Assembly (NCBI RefSeq): GCF_900091435.1
Contig: NZ_FMCS01000002.1
Coordinates: forward strand, 496,001 to 560,000
From: Micromonospora chaiyaphumensis
Lineage (GTDB): Bacteria > Actinomycetota > Actinomycetes > Mycobacteriales > Micromonosporaceae
Direction of reading: 5' to 3'
Length of the DNA: 64,000 nt
How positions within the stretch are numbered: position 1 is the first letter of the stretch; each line of letters starts with the position of its first letter. Below, one piece after another: positions 8,341 to 15,373 of the stretch. A model generated the notes under the pieces. It was not told the origin of the DNA, ran no database searches, and saw only the letters and a list, made by a program, of their open reading frames with translations. Made by a program: the position numbers and the translations under genes.

Positions 8341-8934
8341 ATGACCGACGTACAGACGGAACGGGACGTCGTCGACGTCCTGATGACCGACCACCGCGAG
8401 GTCGAGGCGATCTTCGTCGAGCTGGAGAGCCGGCAGGGCACCCCGGAGCACCGGCGCCGGCTCGCCGACGTGGTGATCGCCGAGCTGGTCCGGCACTCCG
8501 TGGCCGAGGAGGCCTATGTCTACCCGGCCGCCCGCAAGGCGCTCCCCGACGGCGACCAGCTCGCCGAGCACGAGATCGCCGAGCACTCCGACGCCGAGCG
8601 CACCATGAAGGAACTCGAGTCGCTGGATCCCTCCGAGCCGCGCTTCGACGAGCTGCTGACCCAGCTCACGGCGACCATCCGCCACCACGTGCAGGACGAG
8701 GAGGCCGACCTCTTCCCGCGGCTGCGCGCGGCCTGCGCCCGCGAGGAGCTGGTCGAGCTGGCCGGAAAGGTCGAGGCCGCGAAGAAGTCGGCGCCGACCC
8801 GCCCGCACCCGGCGGCGCCGGACCACCCGCCGGCCAACAAGCTGCTCGCCCCGGGCACCGGCCTGGTCGACCGGATGCGGGACGCGCTCAGCGGCCGGCC
8901 CACCTCCATGCGGGAGCTGCGCGAGAAGAACTGA
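8341..8934 (+). CDS. Hemerythrin HHE-domain protein
   Basis: A 197-residue cytoplasmic protein. Residues about 8-135 form the four-helix hemerythrin fold with iron-binding residues in TDHREVEAIF, LVRHSVAEEAYVYP, EHEIAEHSDAE and IRHHVQDEEADLFP. The C-terminal 60 residues are Pro/Lys-rich (TRPHPAAPDHPPANK) and end in a short amphipathic segment. Such proteins bind a di-iron centre and are linked to oxygen or oxidative-stress responses in actinobacteria. A SigB-like promoter upstream agrees with a stress role (inference). It is monocistronic. Confidence 0.88.
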   Translation: MTDVQTERDVVDVLMTDHREVEAIFVELESRQGTPEHRRRLADVVIAELVRHSVAEEAYVYPAARKALPDGDQLAEHEIAEHSDAERTMKELESLDPSEPRFDELLTQLTATIRHHVQDEEADLFPRLRAACAREELVELAGKVEAAKKSAPTRPHPAAPDHPPANKLLAPGTGLVDRMRDALSGRPTSMRELREKN

Positions 8935-8946
8935 CCCACCGACCGA

Positions 8947-8981
8947 GGCGGCCACGCTCCCTGCCCGGGGGCGTGGCCGCC
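8947..8981. terminator. Bidirectional terminator
   Basis: Perfect 11-bp stem (8947-8957 with 8971-8981) between the convergent hemerythrin and Lrp genes. Confidence 0.75.
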
Positions 8982-8989
8982 GCCGCGTG

Positions 8990-9445
8990 TCAGGGGGTCT
9001 GGGGGTACGGGTCGAGCGGTCGCTCGAAGAAGCTCTCCAGCACCACCACGGTCTGCGTGCCCGTGACGCCCTCGACCTGGAACAGCCGGCGCAGGCTGGC
9101 CTGGAGCTGCTCGGGCGTGCCGACCCGGATCTTCACGAGCAGCGAGGCCGGGCCGGCGATCACGTGCGCCTCCTCCACCTCGGGCAGCGCGGCGAGCGCC
9201 TCGCGGGTGGGCCGGTCGCCCATCCAGGCGTTCGCCTCCACCAGAACGAACGCCAGCACGCCCCGGCCGACCGCGGCCGGGTCGACGTCCACCGTGGTCC
9301 GCCGGACCACCCCCTGCTCGCGCAGCTTGCGCACCCGCTCGTGGACCGCGCCGGTGGAGAGCCCGACCTGCCCGGCCAGCGCCGCGTACGACTGGGTGGC
9401 GTCGTGTTGCAGCGCCGCGAGCAGCTTCCGGTCCACATCGTCCAC
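8990..9445 (-). CDS. Lrp/AsnC-family transcriptional regulator
   Basis: A 151-residue regulator. GTG 9445 is preferred because GGAGG lies 7 nt upstream; a GTG at 9451 directly abuts that site. Residues about 3-60 are the winged HTH (LDxxLLxxLQ start, then YAALAGQVGLSTGAVHERVRK as the recognition segment). Residues 65-145 are the RAM ligand-binding domain (ALPEVEEAHVIAGPASLLVKI). It is divergent from the SMP-30 gene and a palindromic site lies between them, so that gene is its likely target. Confidence 0.88.
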   Translation of the reverse strand: MDDVDRKLLAALQHDATQSYAALAGQVGLSTGAVHERVRKLREQGVVRRTTVDVDPAAVGRGVLAFVLVEANAWMGDRPTREALAALPEVEEAHVIAGPASLLVKIRVGTPEQLQASLRRLFQVEGVTGTQTVVVLESFFERPLDPYPQTP

Positions 9446-9457
9446 GACCACGCCTCC

Positions 9458-9515
9458 GTTCGGTGTTCTGCCTCACGGCTGATTCTCGTTCGGCCATGTT
9501 AGCGTCATGCCGAAC
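9458..9515. promoter_or_regulatory. Lrp/SMP-30 divergent control region with GTTCGG palindrome
   Basis: Perfect 7-bp inverted repeat GTTCGGC (9488-9494) and GCCGAAC (9509-9515), with a further GTTCGG at 9458-9463. A -10-like TAGCGT sits between the arms, so binding would overlap the promoter of the 9542 gene. Assignment to the Lrp protein is inferred from position. Confidence 0.45.
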
Positions 9516-9541
9516 ATCAGTCACGGGCGGAGGCGGTCGGC

Positions 9542-10444
9542 ATGGATCGGTTCAGGACGCGTTTCGAGGTGCGGGACGAGCGGTTCCGCCGGGTCAACGG
9601 CGACGAGTGGACGGAGTGCCTCTGGACCGGCGGCCGCTGGCTGGAGGGGCCGGCCTGGTTCCCCGCGGGCCGTTACCTGGTCTTCAGCGACATCCCCAAC
9701 GACCGGCTGCTGCGCTGGGACGAGACCACCGGGGCGGTCGGCGTGTTCCGCCAGCCGGCCGGCTACGCCAACGGGCACACCGTCGACCGGCGGGGACGGC
9801 TGGTGAGCTGCGAGCAGGGCGGGCGGCGGGTCACCCGGACCGAGGCCGACGGCACCGACACGGTGCTCGCCGAGCGCTGGCGCGGAAAGCGGCTGAACAG
9901 CCCCAACGACGTGGTCGAGCACTCCGACGGCTCGATCTGGTTCACCGACCCGAGCTACGGCATCGACAGCGACTACGAGGGCCACCGGGCCGAGAGCGAG
10001 ATCGGCGGCAACCACGTCTACCGGGTCGACCCGCACGACGGCGAGGTGCGCCGGGTCGCCGACGACTTCGGGCAGCCGAACGGGCTGGCGTTCAGCCCCG
10101 ACGAGTCGCTGCTCTACGTGGTCGACACCCGGGCGAAGCACCTGCGCCGGTTCGCCGTGACCGAGGGCGGCACGCTGCGCGGCGGCGAGGTCTTCGCCAC
10201 CTGCGACGCGGGCTCCTTCGACGGCGTACGCCTCGACGAGGCCGGCCGGGTCTGGGCGGCCGCGCACGACGGGCTGCACTGCTTCGACCCGGACGGCACG
10301 CTGCTCGGCAAGCTGCACCTGCCGGAGGTGGTCGCCAACTTCACCTTCGGCGGCCCGAAGCGCAACCAGCTCTACATCTGCGCCTCCAGCTCGCTGTTCA
10401 GCCTGCGGGTCAACGTCAACGGGGCGCGATACCCCGGCCGGTGA
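9542..10444 (+). CDS. SMP-30/gluconolactonase/LRE-family protein
   Basis: A 300-residue six-bladed beta-propeller of the SMP-30 family, which contains sugar lactonases and related metal-dependent esterases. Metal-ligand motifs are visible: Glu35 in LEGPAWF, Asn in RLNSPNDVV, and Asp in the FSPDESLLYVVD segment; GSIWFTDPSYG is also typical. ATG 9542 follows GGCGGAGG at a normal distance. It is divergent from the Lrp regulator. The likely role is sugar-lactone or similar catabolism, but the substrate cannot be assigned. Confidence 0.86.
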   Translation: MDRFRTRFEVRDERFRRVNGDEWTECLWTGGRWLEGPAWFPAGRYLVFSDIPNDRLLRWDETTGAVGVFRQPAGYANGHTVDRRGRLVSCEQGGRRVTRTEADGTDTVLAERWRGKRLNSPNDVVEHSDGSIWFTDPSYGIDSDYEGHRAESEIGGNHVYRVDPHDGEVRRVADDFGQPNGLAFSPDESLLYVVDTRAKHLRRFAVTEGGTLRGGEVFATCDAGSFDGVRLDEAGRVWAAAHDGLHCFDPDGTLLGKLHLPEVVANFTFGGPKRNQLYICASSSLFSLRVNVNGARYPGR

Positions 10445-10447
10445 CGG

Positions 10448-10681
10448 TCAGCCCTCCGGGGCGATCCGCCGGAGGCTCTCCTCCTCGGAGACCACGATCG
10501 CCTCGACGGGGCAGGACTCCGCCGCGTCGAGCACCGACTCGTCGGCGGCGATCCGCTCGGCCACCGGCCGGGACAGGCCGTCGACCAGCACGAAGTGCCG
10601 CGGCGCCACCCCGGCGCAGATCCCCGAGCCGATGCAGCGGGTCGGGTCGACGTGCAGCCGCCACTCGATCTCTCCGCTCAT
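10448..10681 (-). CDS. [3Fe-4S] ferredoxin, probable P450 redox partner
   Basis: A 77-residue ferredoxin of the short actinobacterial type. Three cysteines are visible: Cys16-x5-Cys22 (CIGSGIC) and Cys57 in ESCPVEAI, a pattern that binds a 3Fe-4S cluster. It lies 25 nt downstream of the P450 stop on the same strand, the classic P450-ferredoxin arrangement, so it very likely delivers electrons to that enzyme. No ferredoxin reductase is encoded in this window. Confidence 0.9.
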   Translation of the reverse strand: MSGEIEWRLHVDPTRCIGSGICAGVAPRHFVLVDGLSRPVAERIAADESVLDAAESCPVEAIVVSEEESLRRIAPEG

Positions 10682-10706
10682 GCGCCCTCCCCCGTCCCGG
10701 CCCGGG

Positions 10707-11912
10707 TCACCAGGCCACCGGCATCGCCACGAGGCCCCGCACCAGCAGGCCGCTCTTCCAGGTCAGCTCCTCCACGGGCACGGCGAGCCGGAGGCCCGGG
10801 GCCCGGTCGAGCAACGTCTCCAGCACCACGCGCAGCTCCATCCGGGCCAACTGCGCGCCGACGCAGTGGTGCACGCCGTGCCCGAAGCCGAGGTGCGGGT
10901 TGACCTGGCGGGTCAGGTCCAGCCGGTCGGCGTCGGCGAAGACGGCGTCGTCCCGGTTGGCCGCCGCGATGTTGACCACCACCGGTTCGCCCGCCCGGAC
11001 CAGCACCCCGCCCAGCTCGACGTCCTCGGTGGCGTAGCGGGGGAAGGCCGCCGTGGCGCCGAGCGGGATGAACCGCATCAGCTCCTCGACGGCGACCGGG
11101 ACCAGCTCCGGCCGGTCCCGCAGGGTGTCCCAGGCGCCGGGCGTGGTGAGCAGGACGTACACCATGTTGGGGATCTGGGTCACGGTGGTCTCGTGGCCGG
11201 CGGCGAGCAGCCCGGCGGCGAGGGTGACCAGCTCCTCCTCGGTGAGCCGGTCGGCGTTGTCGTCGCGCGCCCGGACCATGGCGCTGAGCAGGTCGTCGGT
11301 GGGTTCCACCCGGCGCCGGGCGACCAGCCCGCCCATGTAGGCGAGCAGGTTGTCGACGTACTGCTGGGCCAGCTCCGGCTCCAGCGACGTGGTCGAGACG
11401 ATGGCCTCGGACCAGGTGTGGAACCTGTCCTGATCGGACACCGGCACGCCGAGCAGGTCGCAGATCACCCGGATCGGCAGCGGCGTGGCCAGGTGCGCCA
11501 CCAGGTCGGCGGGCGGTCCGGCGGCGAGCAGGCCGTCGACCAGCTCGTCGGCGACCGCCCGGGTGCGCGGCCGCAGTTCCTCGACCCGGCGCGCGGTGAA
11601 CGCCTTCGCCACGAGCCGGCGGAGCCGGGTGTGCTCCGGCGGGTCCATCGAGAGGATCCCGGTCTCCTGCTGGCGCGGGGTGTTCCGCGGCTCGTCGCGG
11701 CCGACCGACGCGGCCCGGCTGAACCGGGGGTCGCCGAGCACCGTCTTCACGTCGGCGTGTCGGGTGGCCAGCCAGGCCGGCTCGCCGTAGGGCAGTTGGA
11801 CCCGGACCAGCGGCTGCTCGCGCAGCTCGGCGTAGCGGGCGTCCAGGTCGAGCCGGACAGGGGCGTTGAACGGGTAGCGCTGCGGGATGGTCGCCTGGGA
11901 AGTGTCGGTCAC
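10707..11912 (-). CDS. Cytochrome P450 (CYP107-like class)
   Basis: A 401-residue soluble P450. I use GTG 11912, giving an N-terminus VTDTSQATIPQRYPF; ATG 11984 would add 24 Arg/Pro-rich residues atypical for bacterial P450s. Motifs: I-helix oxygen-activation AGHETT, ExxR in the K-helix (PVAVEELMRF), and the heme-thiolate loop FGHGVHHCVGAQLAR with its proximal cysteine. It forms an operon with the ferredoxin downstream. There are no biosynthetic cluster genes around it, so it is probably a stand-alone monooxygenase of unknown substrate. Confidence 0.92.
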   Translation of the reverse strand: MTDTSQATIPQRYPFNAPVRLDLDARYAELREQPLVRVQLPYGEPAWLATRHADVKTVLGDPRFSRAASVGRDEPRNTPRQQETGILSMDPPEHTRLRRLVAKAFTARRVEELRPRTRAVADELVDGLLAAGPPADLVAHLATPLPIRVICDLLGVPVSDQDRFHTWSEAIVSTTSLEPELAQQYVDNLLAYMGGLVARRRVEPTDDLLSAMVRARDDNADRLTEEELVTLAAGLLAAGHETTVTQIPNMVYVLLTTPGAWDTLRDRPELVPVAVEELMRFIPLGATAAFPRYATEDVELGGVLVRAGEPVVVNIAAANRDDAVFADADRLDLTRQVNPHLGFGHGVHHCVGAQLARMELRVVLETLLDRAPGLRLAVPVEELTWKSGLLVRGLVAMPVAW

Positions 11913-12052
11913 CGGCTGGCTCGCTCTCGTCCACGGCACCGCGGGCGGTGCGGGTCGACTCCGCACGACTCGACGCTGAGTCATGCCCCGACTGCGGATG
12001 GTAGCGAGAGTGGTCGATGAAGACCAGAGGGCGATTCCGGTCTTCGGGACGA

Positions 12053-12089
12053 CGATCCCGGGCCGCCCGCGCGGGACGGCCCGGGATCG
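12053..12089 (-). terminator. Terminator after the antitoxin-like gene
   Basis: Perfect 13-bp stem (12053-12065 with 12077-12089), 11-nt loop, 9 nt beyond the stop codon at 12098. Confidence 0.7.
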
Positions 12090-12097
12090 GAGCCCGG

Positions 12098-12280
12098 TCA
12101 GCGGCCGGTGTCGCCCTGACCGGTCCGCTGCTGGGCCATGTCCACGCCCTTGTCGATCTGCTGGTCGTACTTGCCCTGGGTCCGCTTGTCGGCCATGTCG
12201 CCGCCCTTCTCGATCCCCTGGTCGACCTGCTTGTCGTGCTTGTCGGCGAAGTCCTTGGCCTTGTCCATGAAGTCACTCAT
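12098..12280 (-). CDS. Small antitoxin-like (MT0933/Rv0909-type) protein
   Basis: A 60-residue highly charged helical protein starting MSDFMDKAKDFADKHDKQ, with GGGAGAA ribosome site. Two halves resemble one another (DKQVDQGIEKGGDMA and DQQIDKGVDMAQQ), i.e. an internal duplication. The sequence resembles the family annotated as antitoxin in mycobacteria (Rv0909-like). No toxin partner is next to it, so the antitoxin role is doubtful here. A SigB-like promoter upstream suggests a stress-associated protein instead (inference). Confidence 0.72.
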   Translation of the reverse strand: MSDFMDKAKDFADKHDKQVDQGIEKGGDMADKRTQGKYDQQIDKGVDMAQQRTGQGDTGR

Positions 12281-12309
12281 GTCGGTTCTCCCTTCGATAC
12301 CGTGAATGC

Positions 12310-12334
12310 CTTCCCTGGCGCCGGCGGCACAAAC
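12310..12334 (-). promoter_or_regulatory. Stress-sigma-like promoter candidate for the antitoxin-like gene
   Basis: On the minus strand GTTT (12334-12331), 15-bp spacer, GGGAAG (12315-12310), about 30 nt before the ATG. Confidence 0.4.
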
Positions 12335-12358
12335 TCACCCCGTCCCATGGGTGCCCGG

Positions 12359-12384
12359 GTGTCGGATTCGCGTGCGTCGGGTAC
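12359..12384 (+). promoter_or_regulatory. Stress-sigma-like promoter candidate for the AI-2E gene
   Basis: GTGT (12359-12362), 16-bp spacer, GGGTAC (12379-12384), 25 nt before the GTG at 12410. It is back to back with the antitoxin-like gene's candidate promoter. Confidence 0.4.
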
Positions 12385-12409
12385 CAACGGCCACGATCGA
12401 GGAGGCGAC

Positions 12410-13513
12410 GTGGACGAGGACGCTGGAACGCCGCAGCCGGCGGCACCGGGCCGAGCGGCGGGCCCGCGGCAGGCTTGGGCCGGGCTGCCCTGGCCGGTAC
12501 GGACGGCGGTCACCTGGGGCGCCTGTCTCGTGGTGGTGGTCGCCGCGCTCTGGCTGCTCGGGAAGATCGCGGTGCTGCTGGCCCCGCTAGCCGTGGCGCT
12601 GGCCGGCACGCTCTTCCTCACCGCGCTGCTCGACCCGGTGCTGCTGCGGCTGCGCCGGCTCCGGGTGCCCCCGGCGCTGGCCGCCCTGCTCAGTGTCCTG
12701 CTGCTGCTCGGCGTCCTGGTCGGCGTCGGCGCGCTGGTGTGGAACCTGACCGCGAGCCAGTTCGGCGAGCTGAGCCAGCAGCTCGACCAGGGTCTGGAGC
12801 GCAGCCGGGACTTCGTCACCTCCAGCCTTCCCGTCACGGACGAGCAGCTCGACCGCCAGATCGAGCAGATCCGGAACGGGCTGAGCGGCAGCGCCCCCGA
12901 CCCGGTCGCCGGGGCCCGCACCGCCGCCGAGGTGGCCGGTTCACTCCTGCTGGGCCTCGTGCTGCTCTTCTTCCTGCTCAAGGACGGCCGGTCGATGTGG
13001 CACTGGGTGCTGCGCCGGATGACCGGGCCGCGCCGCGACGTGACGGCCGAGGCGGGCCGGGCCGGCTGGCGGACGCTGGGCGCGTACAGCCGGGGCACGA
13101 TGATCATCGCGGCGATCGACGCCATCGGCATCGGGCTGGCGCTGGTGCTGCTGCGCGTCCCGCTGGCCCTGCCGCTCGCGCTCATCACCTTCCTCGGCGG
13201 CTTCGTGCCGATCATCGGGGCCACCGTGGCCGGTGCCATCGCGGTGCTGGTCGCCCTGGCCGCCAACGGCCCGACCACCGCCCTGCTCACCCTCGCCGCG
13301 GTGATCGCCGTGCAGCAGATCGAGGGCAACCTGCTGGAGCCGCTGGTGATGAAGCGGCAGGTGCAGCTCCACCCCGCCGTCATCCTGGTGGTGGTCACCG
13401 CCGGCACGCTGGTGGCCGGCATCGCGGGTGCGTTCGTCTCGGTGCCCATCGCCGCGGTCACCTGGCGGGTGCTGGACACCGTGCAACGCCACCGCGCGGC
13501 CCTGCCCGACTGA
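12410..13513 (+). CDS. AI-2E family transporter (PF01594-type permease)
   Basis: A 367-residue polytopic membrane protein. GTG 12410 follows GGAGG at 12401-12405. After a short Pro/Ala-rich cytoplasmic start, helices occur at about 37-60, 62-80, 85-110, then a soluble segment with SQFGELSQQLDQGLERS (about 120-170), and further helices at about 185-205, 238-300 and 320-350. The FLGGFVPIIGATVAG and QQIEGNLLEPLVMKR motifs are diagnostic of the family. Members include TqsA/YdgG-like exporters, but most have unknown substrates. Confidence 0.86.
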   Translation: MDEDAGTPQPAAPGRAAGPRQAWAGLPWPVRTAVTWGACLVVVVAALWLLGKIAVLLAPLAVALAGTLFLTALLDPVLLRLRRLRVPPALAALLSVLLLLGVLVGVGALVWNLTASQFGELSQQLDQGLERSRDFVTSSLPVTDEQLDRQIEQIRNGLSGSAPDPVAGARTAAEVAGSLLLGLVLLFFLLKDGRSMWHWVLRRMTGPRRDVTAEAGRAGWRTLGAYSRGTMIIAAIDAIGIGLALVLLRVPLALPLALITFLGGFVPIIGATVAGAIAVLVALAANGPTTALLTLAAVIAVQQIEGNLLEPLVMKRQVQLHPAVILVVVTAGTLVAGIAGAFVSVPIAAVTWRVLDTVQRHRAALPD

Positions 13514-13537
13514 CCCGCCCGGCCGCCCGGCCGCGGA

Positions 13538-14200
13538 TCAGGCCGGGTGCGGCTGGCGGAGGTGGGTGGTGAACCAGGCCCCCGCCTGGTCGGCCACCTG
13601 CTCCAGGGTGCCCGGCTCCTCGAAGAGGTGAGTGGCCCCGGGCACGATCCGCAGCTCGGCGACCTCGCCCAGCTCCGACCGGGCCTGCTCGTTGAGCACG
13701 ATCACCTGCTCGTCGAGCCCGCCCACGAGCAGCAGCGTCGGTGCGCGCACCGCCGACAGCGAGCTGCCGGCCAGGTCCGGCCGGCCGCCGCGCGAGACCA
13801 CCGCACCGACCTGCTCGGGCCGGGCGGCCGCGGCGACCAGGGCGGCGGCCGCGCCGGTGCTGGCCCCGAAGAGCCCGATCGGCAGCCGGCCCAGGGTCGG
13901 CTCGGCGGCCATCCAGTCCACGATCGCGGCCAGCCGCTCGGCGAGCATCCCGATGTCGAAGCGCAGCTCGGCGGTGACCGCGTCCCGCTCGTCCTCCTCG
14001 GGGGTGAGCAGGTCGACCAGCACGGTGCCCAGCGCCCGCCCGTTGAACTCGTGCGCCACCGCCACGTTGCGCGGGCTGTGCCGCGAACTGCCGCTCCCGT
14101 GCGCGAACAACACCACCCCCACGGCCCCCGACGGCACGATCACGTCCGCGACCAACCCGCCGTCCACGACCGGCACGCTCACCTCACGCGTGTCCCCCAT
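13538..14200 (-). CDS. Alpha/beta hydrolase (dienelactone-hydrolase-like)
   Basis: A 220-residue cytoplasmic hydrolase. The oxyanion/HG motif is LFAHGSGSS, the nucleophile elbow is GASTG with Ser114, and Asp163 (VGGLDEQV) and His191 (PGATHLFEEPG) complete the triad. The pattern fits the dienelactone-hydrolase-like proteins that are often fused or adjacent to phosphoribosyltransferases, but no such partner is here. ATG 14200 follows GGGAGG. The substrate is unknown. Confidence 0.85.
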   Translation of the reverse strand: MGDTREVSVPVVDGGLVADVIVPSGAVGVVLFAHGSGSSRHSPRNVAVAHEFNGRALGTVLVDLLTPEEDERDAVTAELRFDIGMLAERLAAIVDWMAAEPTLGRLPIGLFGASTGAAAALVAAAARPEQVGAVVSRGGRPDLAGSSLSAVRAPTLLLVGGLDEQVIVLNEQARSELGEVAELRIVPGATHLFEEPGTLEQVADQAGAWFTTHLRQPHPA

Positions 14201-14298
14201 AACCCCACACCTCCCGCCCGCTCATACCCACCGGCGCGCTGATCATGAAGTTGGCGGGCCGGAAAGCGTCGGCGGGCTTCGGGGATGGCCGCGAGGGT

Positions 14299-14329
14299 TT
14301 GCCTTGACGTCGGCGGCAAGGTTTAGCGT
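14299..14329 (+). promoter_or_regulatory. MerR-type promoter with operator dyad in a 19-bp spacer
   Basis: A -35-like TTGCCT (14299-14304) and -10 TAGCGT (14324-14329) are separated by 19 bp, the stretched spacer typical of MerR-regulated promoters. The dyad CCTTG-N10-CAAGG (14302-14321) lies in this spacer. The regulator gene starts 44 nt downstream. Confidence 0.6.
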
Positions 14330-14373
14330 GACGGTGGTCAGGGGGCGAGCAGGCAGGTTGGGGGGCGGGTGGG

Positions 14374-14766
14374 GTGCGGATCGGAGAGTTGGCCGAGCGG
14401 GCCGGGACCAGCACCCGGACCCTGCGCTACTACGAGTCGCAGGGGCTCGTGTGCCCGCGTCGGTCGGCGAACGGCTACCGGGTCTACGACGAGGCGGAGC
14501 TGCGCGTCGTGCACGAGATCCGGGCGCTGCTGGCGGTGGGCTTCGGGCTGGACGACATCCGGCCGTTCGTGGCCTGCCTGCGGGCCGGCAACAGCTCCGG
14601 CGACGTCTGCCCCGACTCCGTGGCGGTGCTGCGGCGCAAGCTGGCCGAGGTGGACGACTACCTCGACCGGCTCGGTGCGGTCCGTCACCAGTTGCACGAC
14701 CAGCTCGCCCGCGCGATCGCCCATCGGGAGGAAACATGCCTCAGGACACGCAGCAGGGCCGACTGA
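14374..14766 (+). CDS. MerR-family redox-type transcriptional regulator
   Basis: A 130-residue regulator. Residues 1-70 are the MerR winged HTH (MRIGELAERAGTSTRTLRYY, with NGYRVYDEAEL). A dimerisation helix follows at about 83-112. Cysteines at 27, 68, 79 and 122 include a Cys68-x10-Cys79 pair located where MerR proteins bind metals or sense thiol redox. Its 3' end overlaps the thioredoxin gene by 31 nt, so both are translated from one mRNA. It probably autoregulates the dyad upstream and senses thiol or metal stress (inference). Confidence 0.88.
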   Translation: MRIGELAERAGTSTRTLRYYESQGLVCPRRSANGYRVYDEAELRVVHEIRALLAVGFGLDDIRPFVACLRAGNSSGDVCPDSVAVLRRKLAEVDDYLDRLGAVRHQLHDQLARAIAHREETCLRTRSRAD

Positions 14767-15083
14767 CCCCGGTCACCGACGAGACCTTCGCGGCCACCGT
14801 GCTGGCCGCCGACCGGCCCGTGGTGGTCGACTTCTGGGCGGAGTGGTGCCCGCCCTGCCGCCCGGTCTCCAAGCACCTGGCGGAGCTTGCCGAGGAGTTC
14901 GGCGACGCCCTGCGCTTCGTCACCGTCAACTCGGACGAGAACCCCCACAGCACGCGCGCCTACCAGGTGATGTCGATGCCCACGATGCTGGTGTTCCGGG
15001 ACGGCCAGGTGGTCGGCTCCATCGTCGGCGCCCGGCCGAAGAACCACCTGCGGCTGAGCTTCGCCCGGCACCTCGAGGCGTGA
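14736..15083 (+). CDS. Thioredoxin
   Basis: A 115-residue thioredoxin. ATG 14736 follows GGAGGAAAC inside the end of the MerR gene. The active site is WCPPC (Trp37-Cys38 to Cys41) rather than the standard WCGPC, a variant found in several actinobacterial thioredoxins. The cis-proline is in SMPTMLVF and the C-terminal glycine pair is near VGSIVGARPK. It reduces cytoplasmic protein disulfides using a thioredoxin reductase encoded elsewhere. Coupling to a cysteine-bearing MerR suggests inducible expression. Confidence 0.93.
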   Translation: MPQDTQQGRLTPVTDETFAATVLAADRPVVVDFWAEWCPPCRPVSKHLAELAEEFGDALRFVTVNSDENPHSTRAYQVMSMPTMLVFRDGQVVGSIVGARPKNHLRLSFARHLEA

Positions 15084-15144
15084 GCCGGCCCGGATCGGGA
15101 AGGCGCGGGGTGACCACGGACCCCGACGGATCGCGAGGATCGTG

Positions 15145-15324
15145 ATGGCGAAACAGGACAGGTCCCGGGAACAGGGCCTCACCGACCAGGAACGCCGCAA
15201 ACAGGAACTGAAGCAGTCGCCGGACTGGGCGGACCGCGCCTCCGTGGCCCGCACCGCCGACGACGCGCGGGCGACGGCTCCGCGTGACGCCGGCGGCCGA
15301 CCGTCCAACGGCCGCCAGTTCTGA
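15145..15324 (+). CDS. Hypothetical small charged protein
   Basis: A 59-residue, highly charged, probably disordered protein (MAKQDRSREQGLTDQERRKQ at the start, GGRPSNGRQF at the end). ATG 15145 has GAGGA a few bases upstream. It follows the thioredoxin gene by 61 nt on the same strand and ends 12 nt before a strong terminator, so it may share that transcript. No family recognised. Confidence 0.55.
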   Translation: MAKQDRSREQGLTDQERRKQELKQSPDWADRASVARTADDARATAPRDAGGRPSNGRQF

Positions 15325-15336
15325 GGTACGCCACGA

Positions 15337-15372
15337 CGAAGCCCCGGCCCGCGCATGCGGGTCGGGGCTTCG
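15337..15372. terminator. Bidirectional terminator
   Basis: 16-bp stem (15337-15352 with 15357-15372), one G-U type pair, GCAT loop. Its right arm ends one base before the stop codon of the convergent GH65 gene. Confidence 0.85.
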
Positions 15373-15373
15373 C

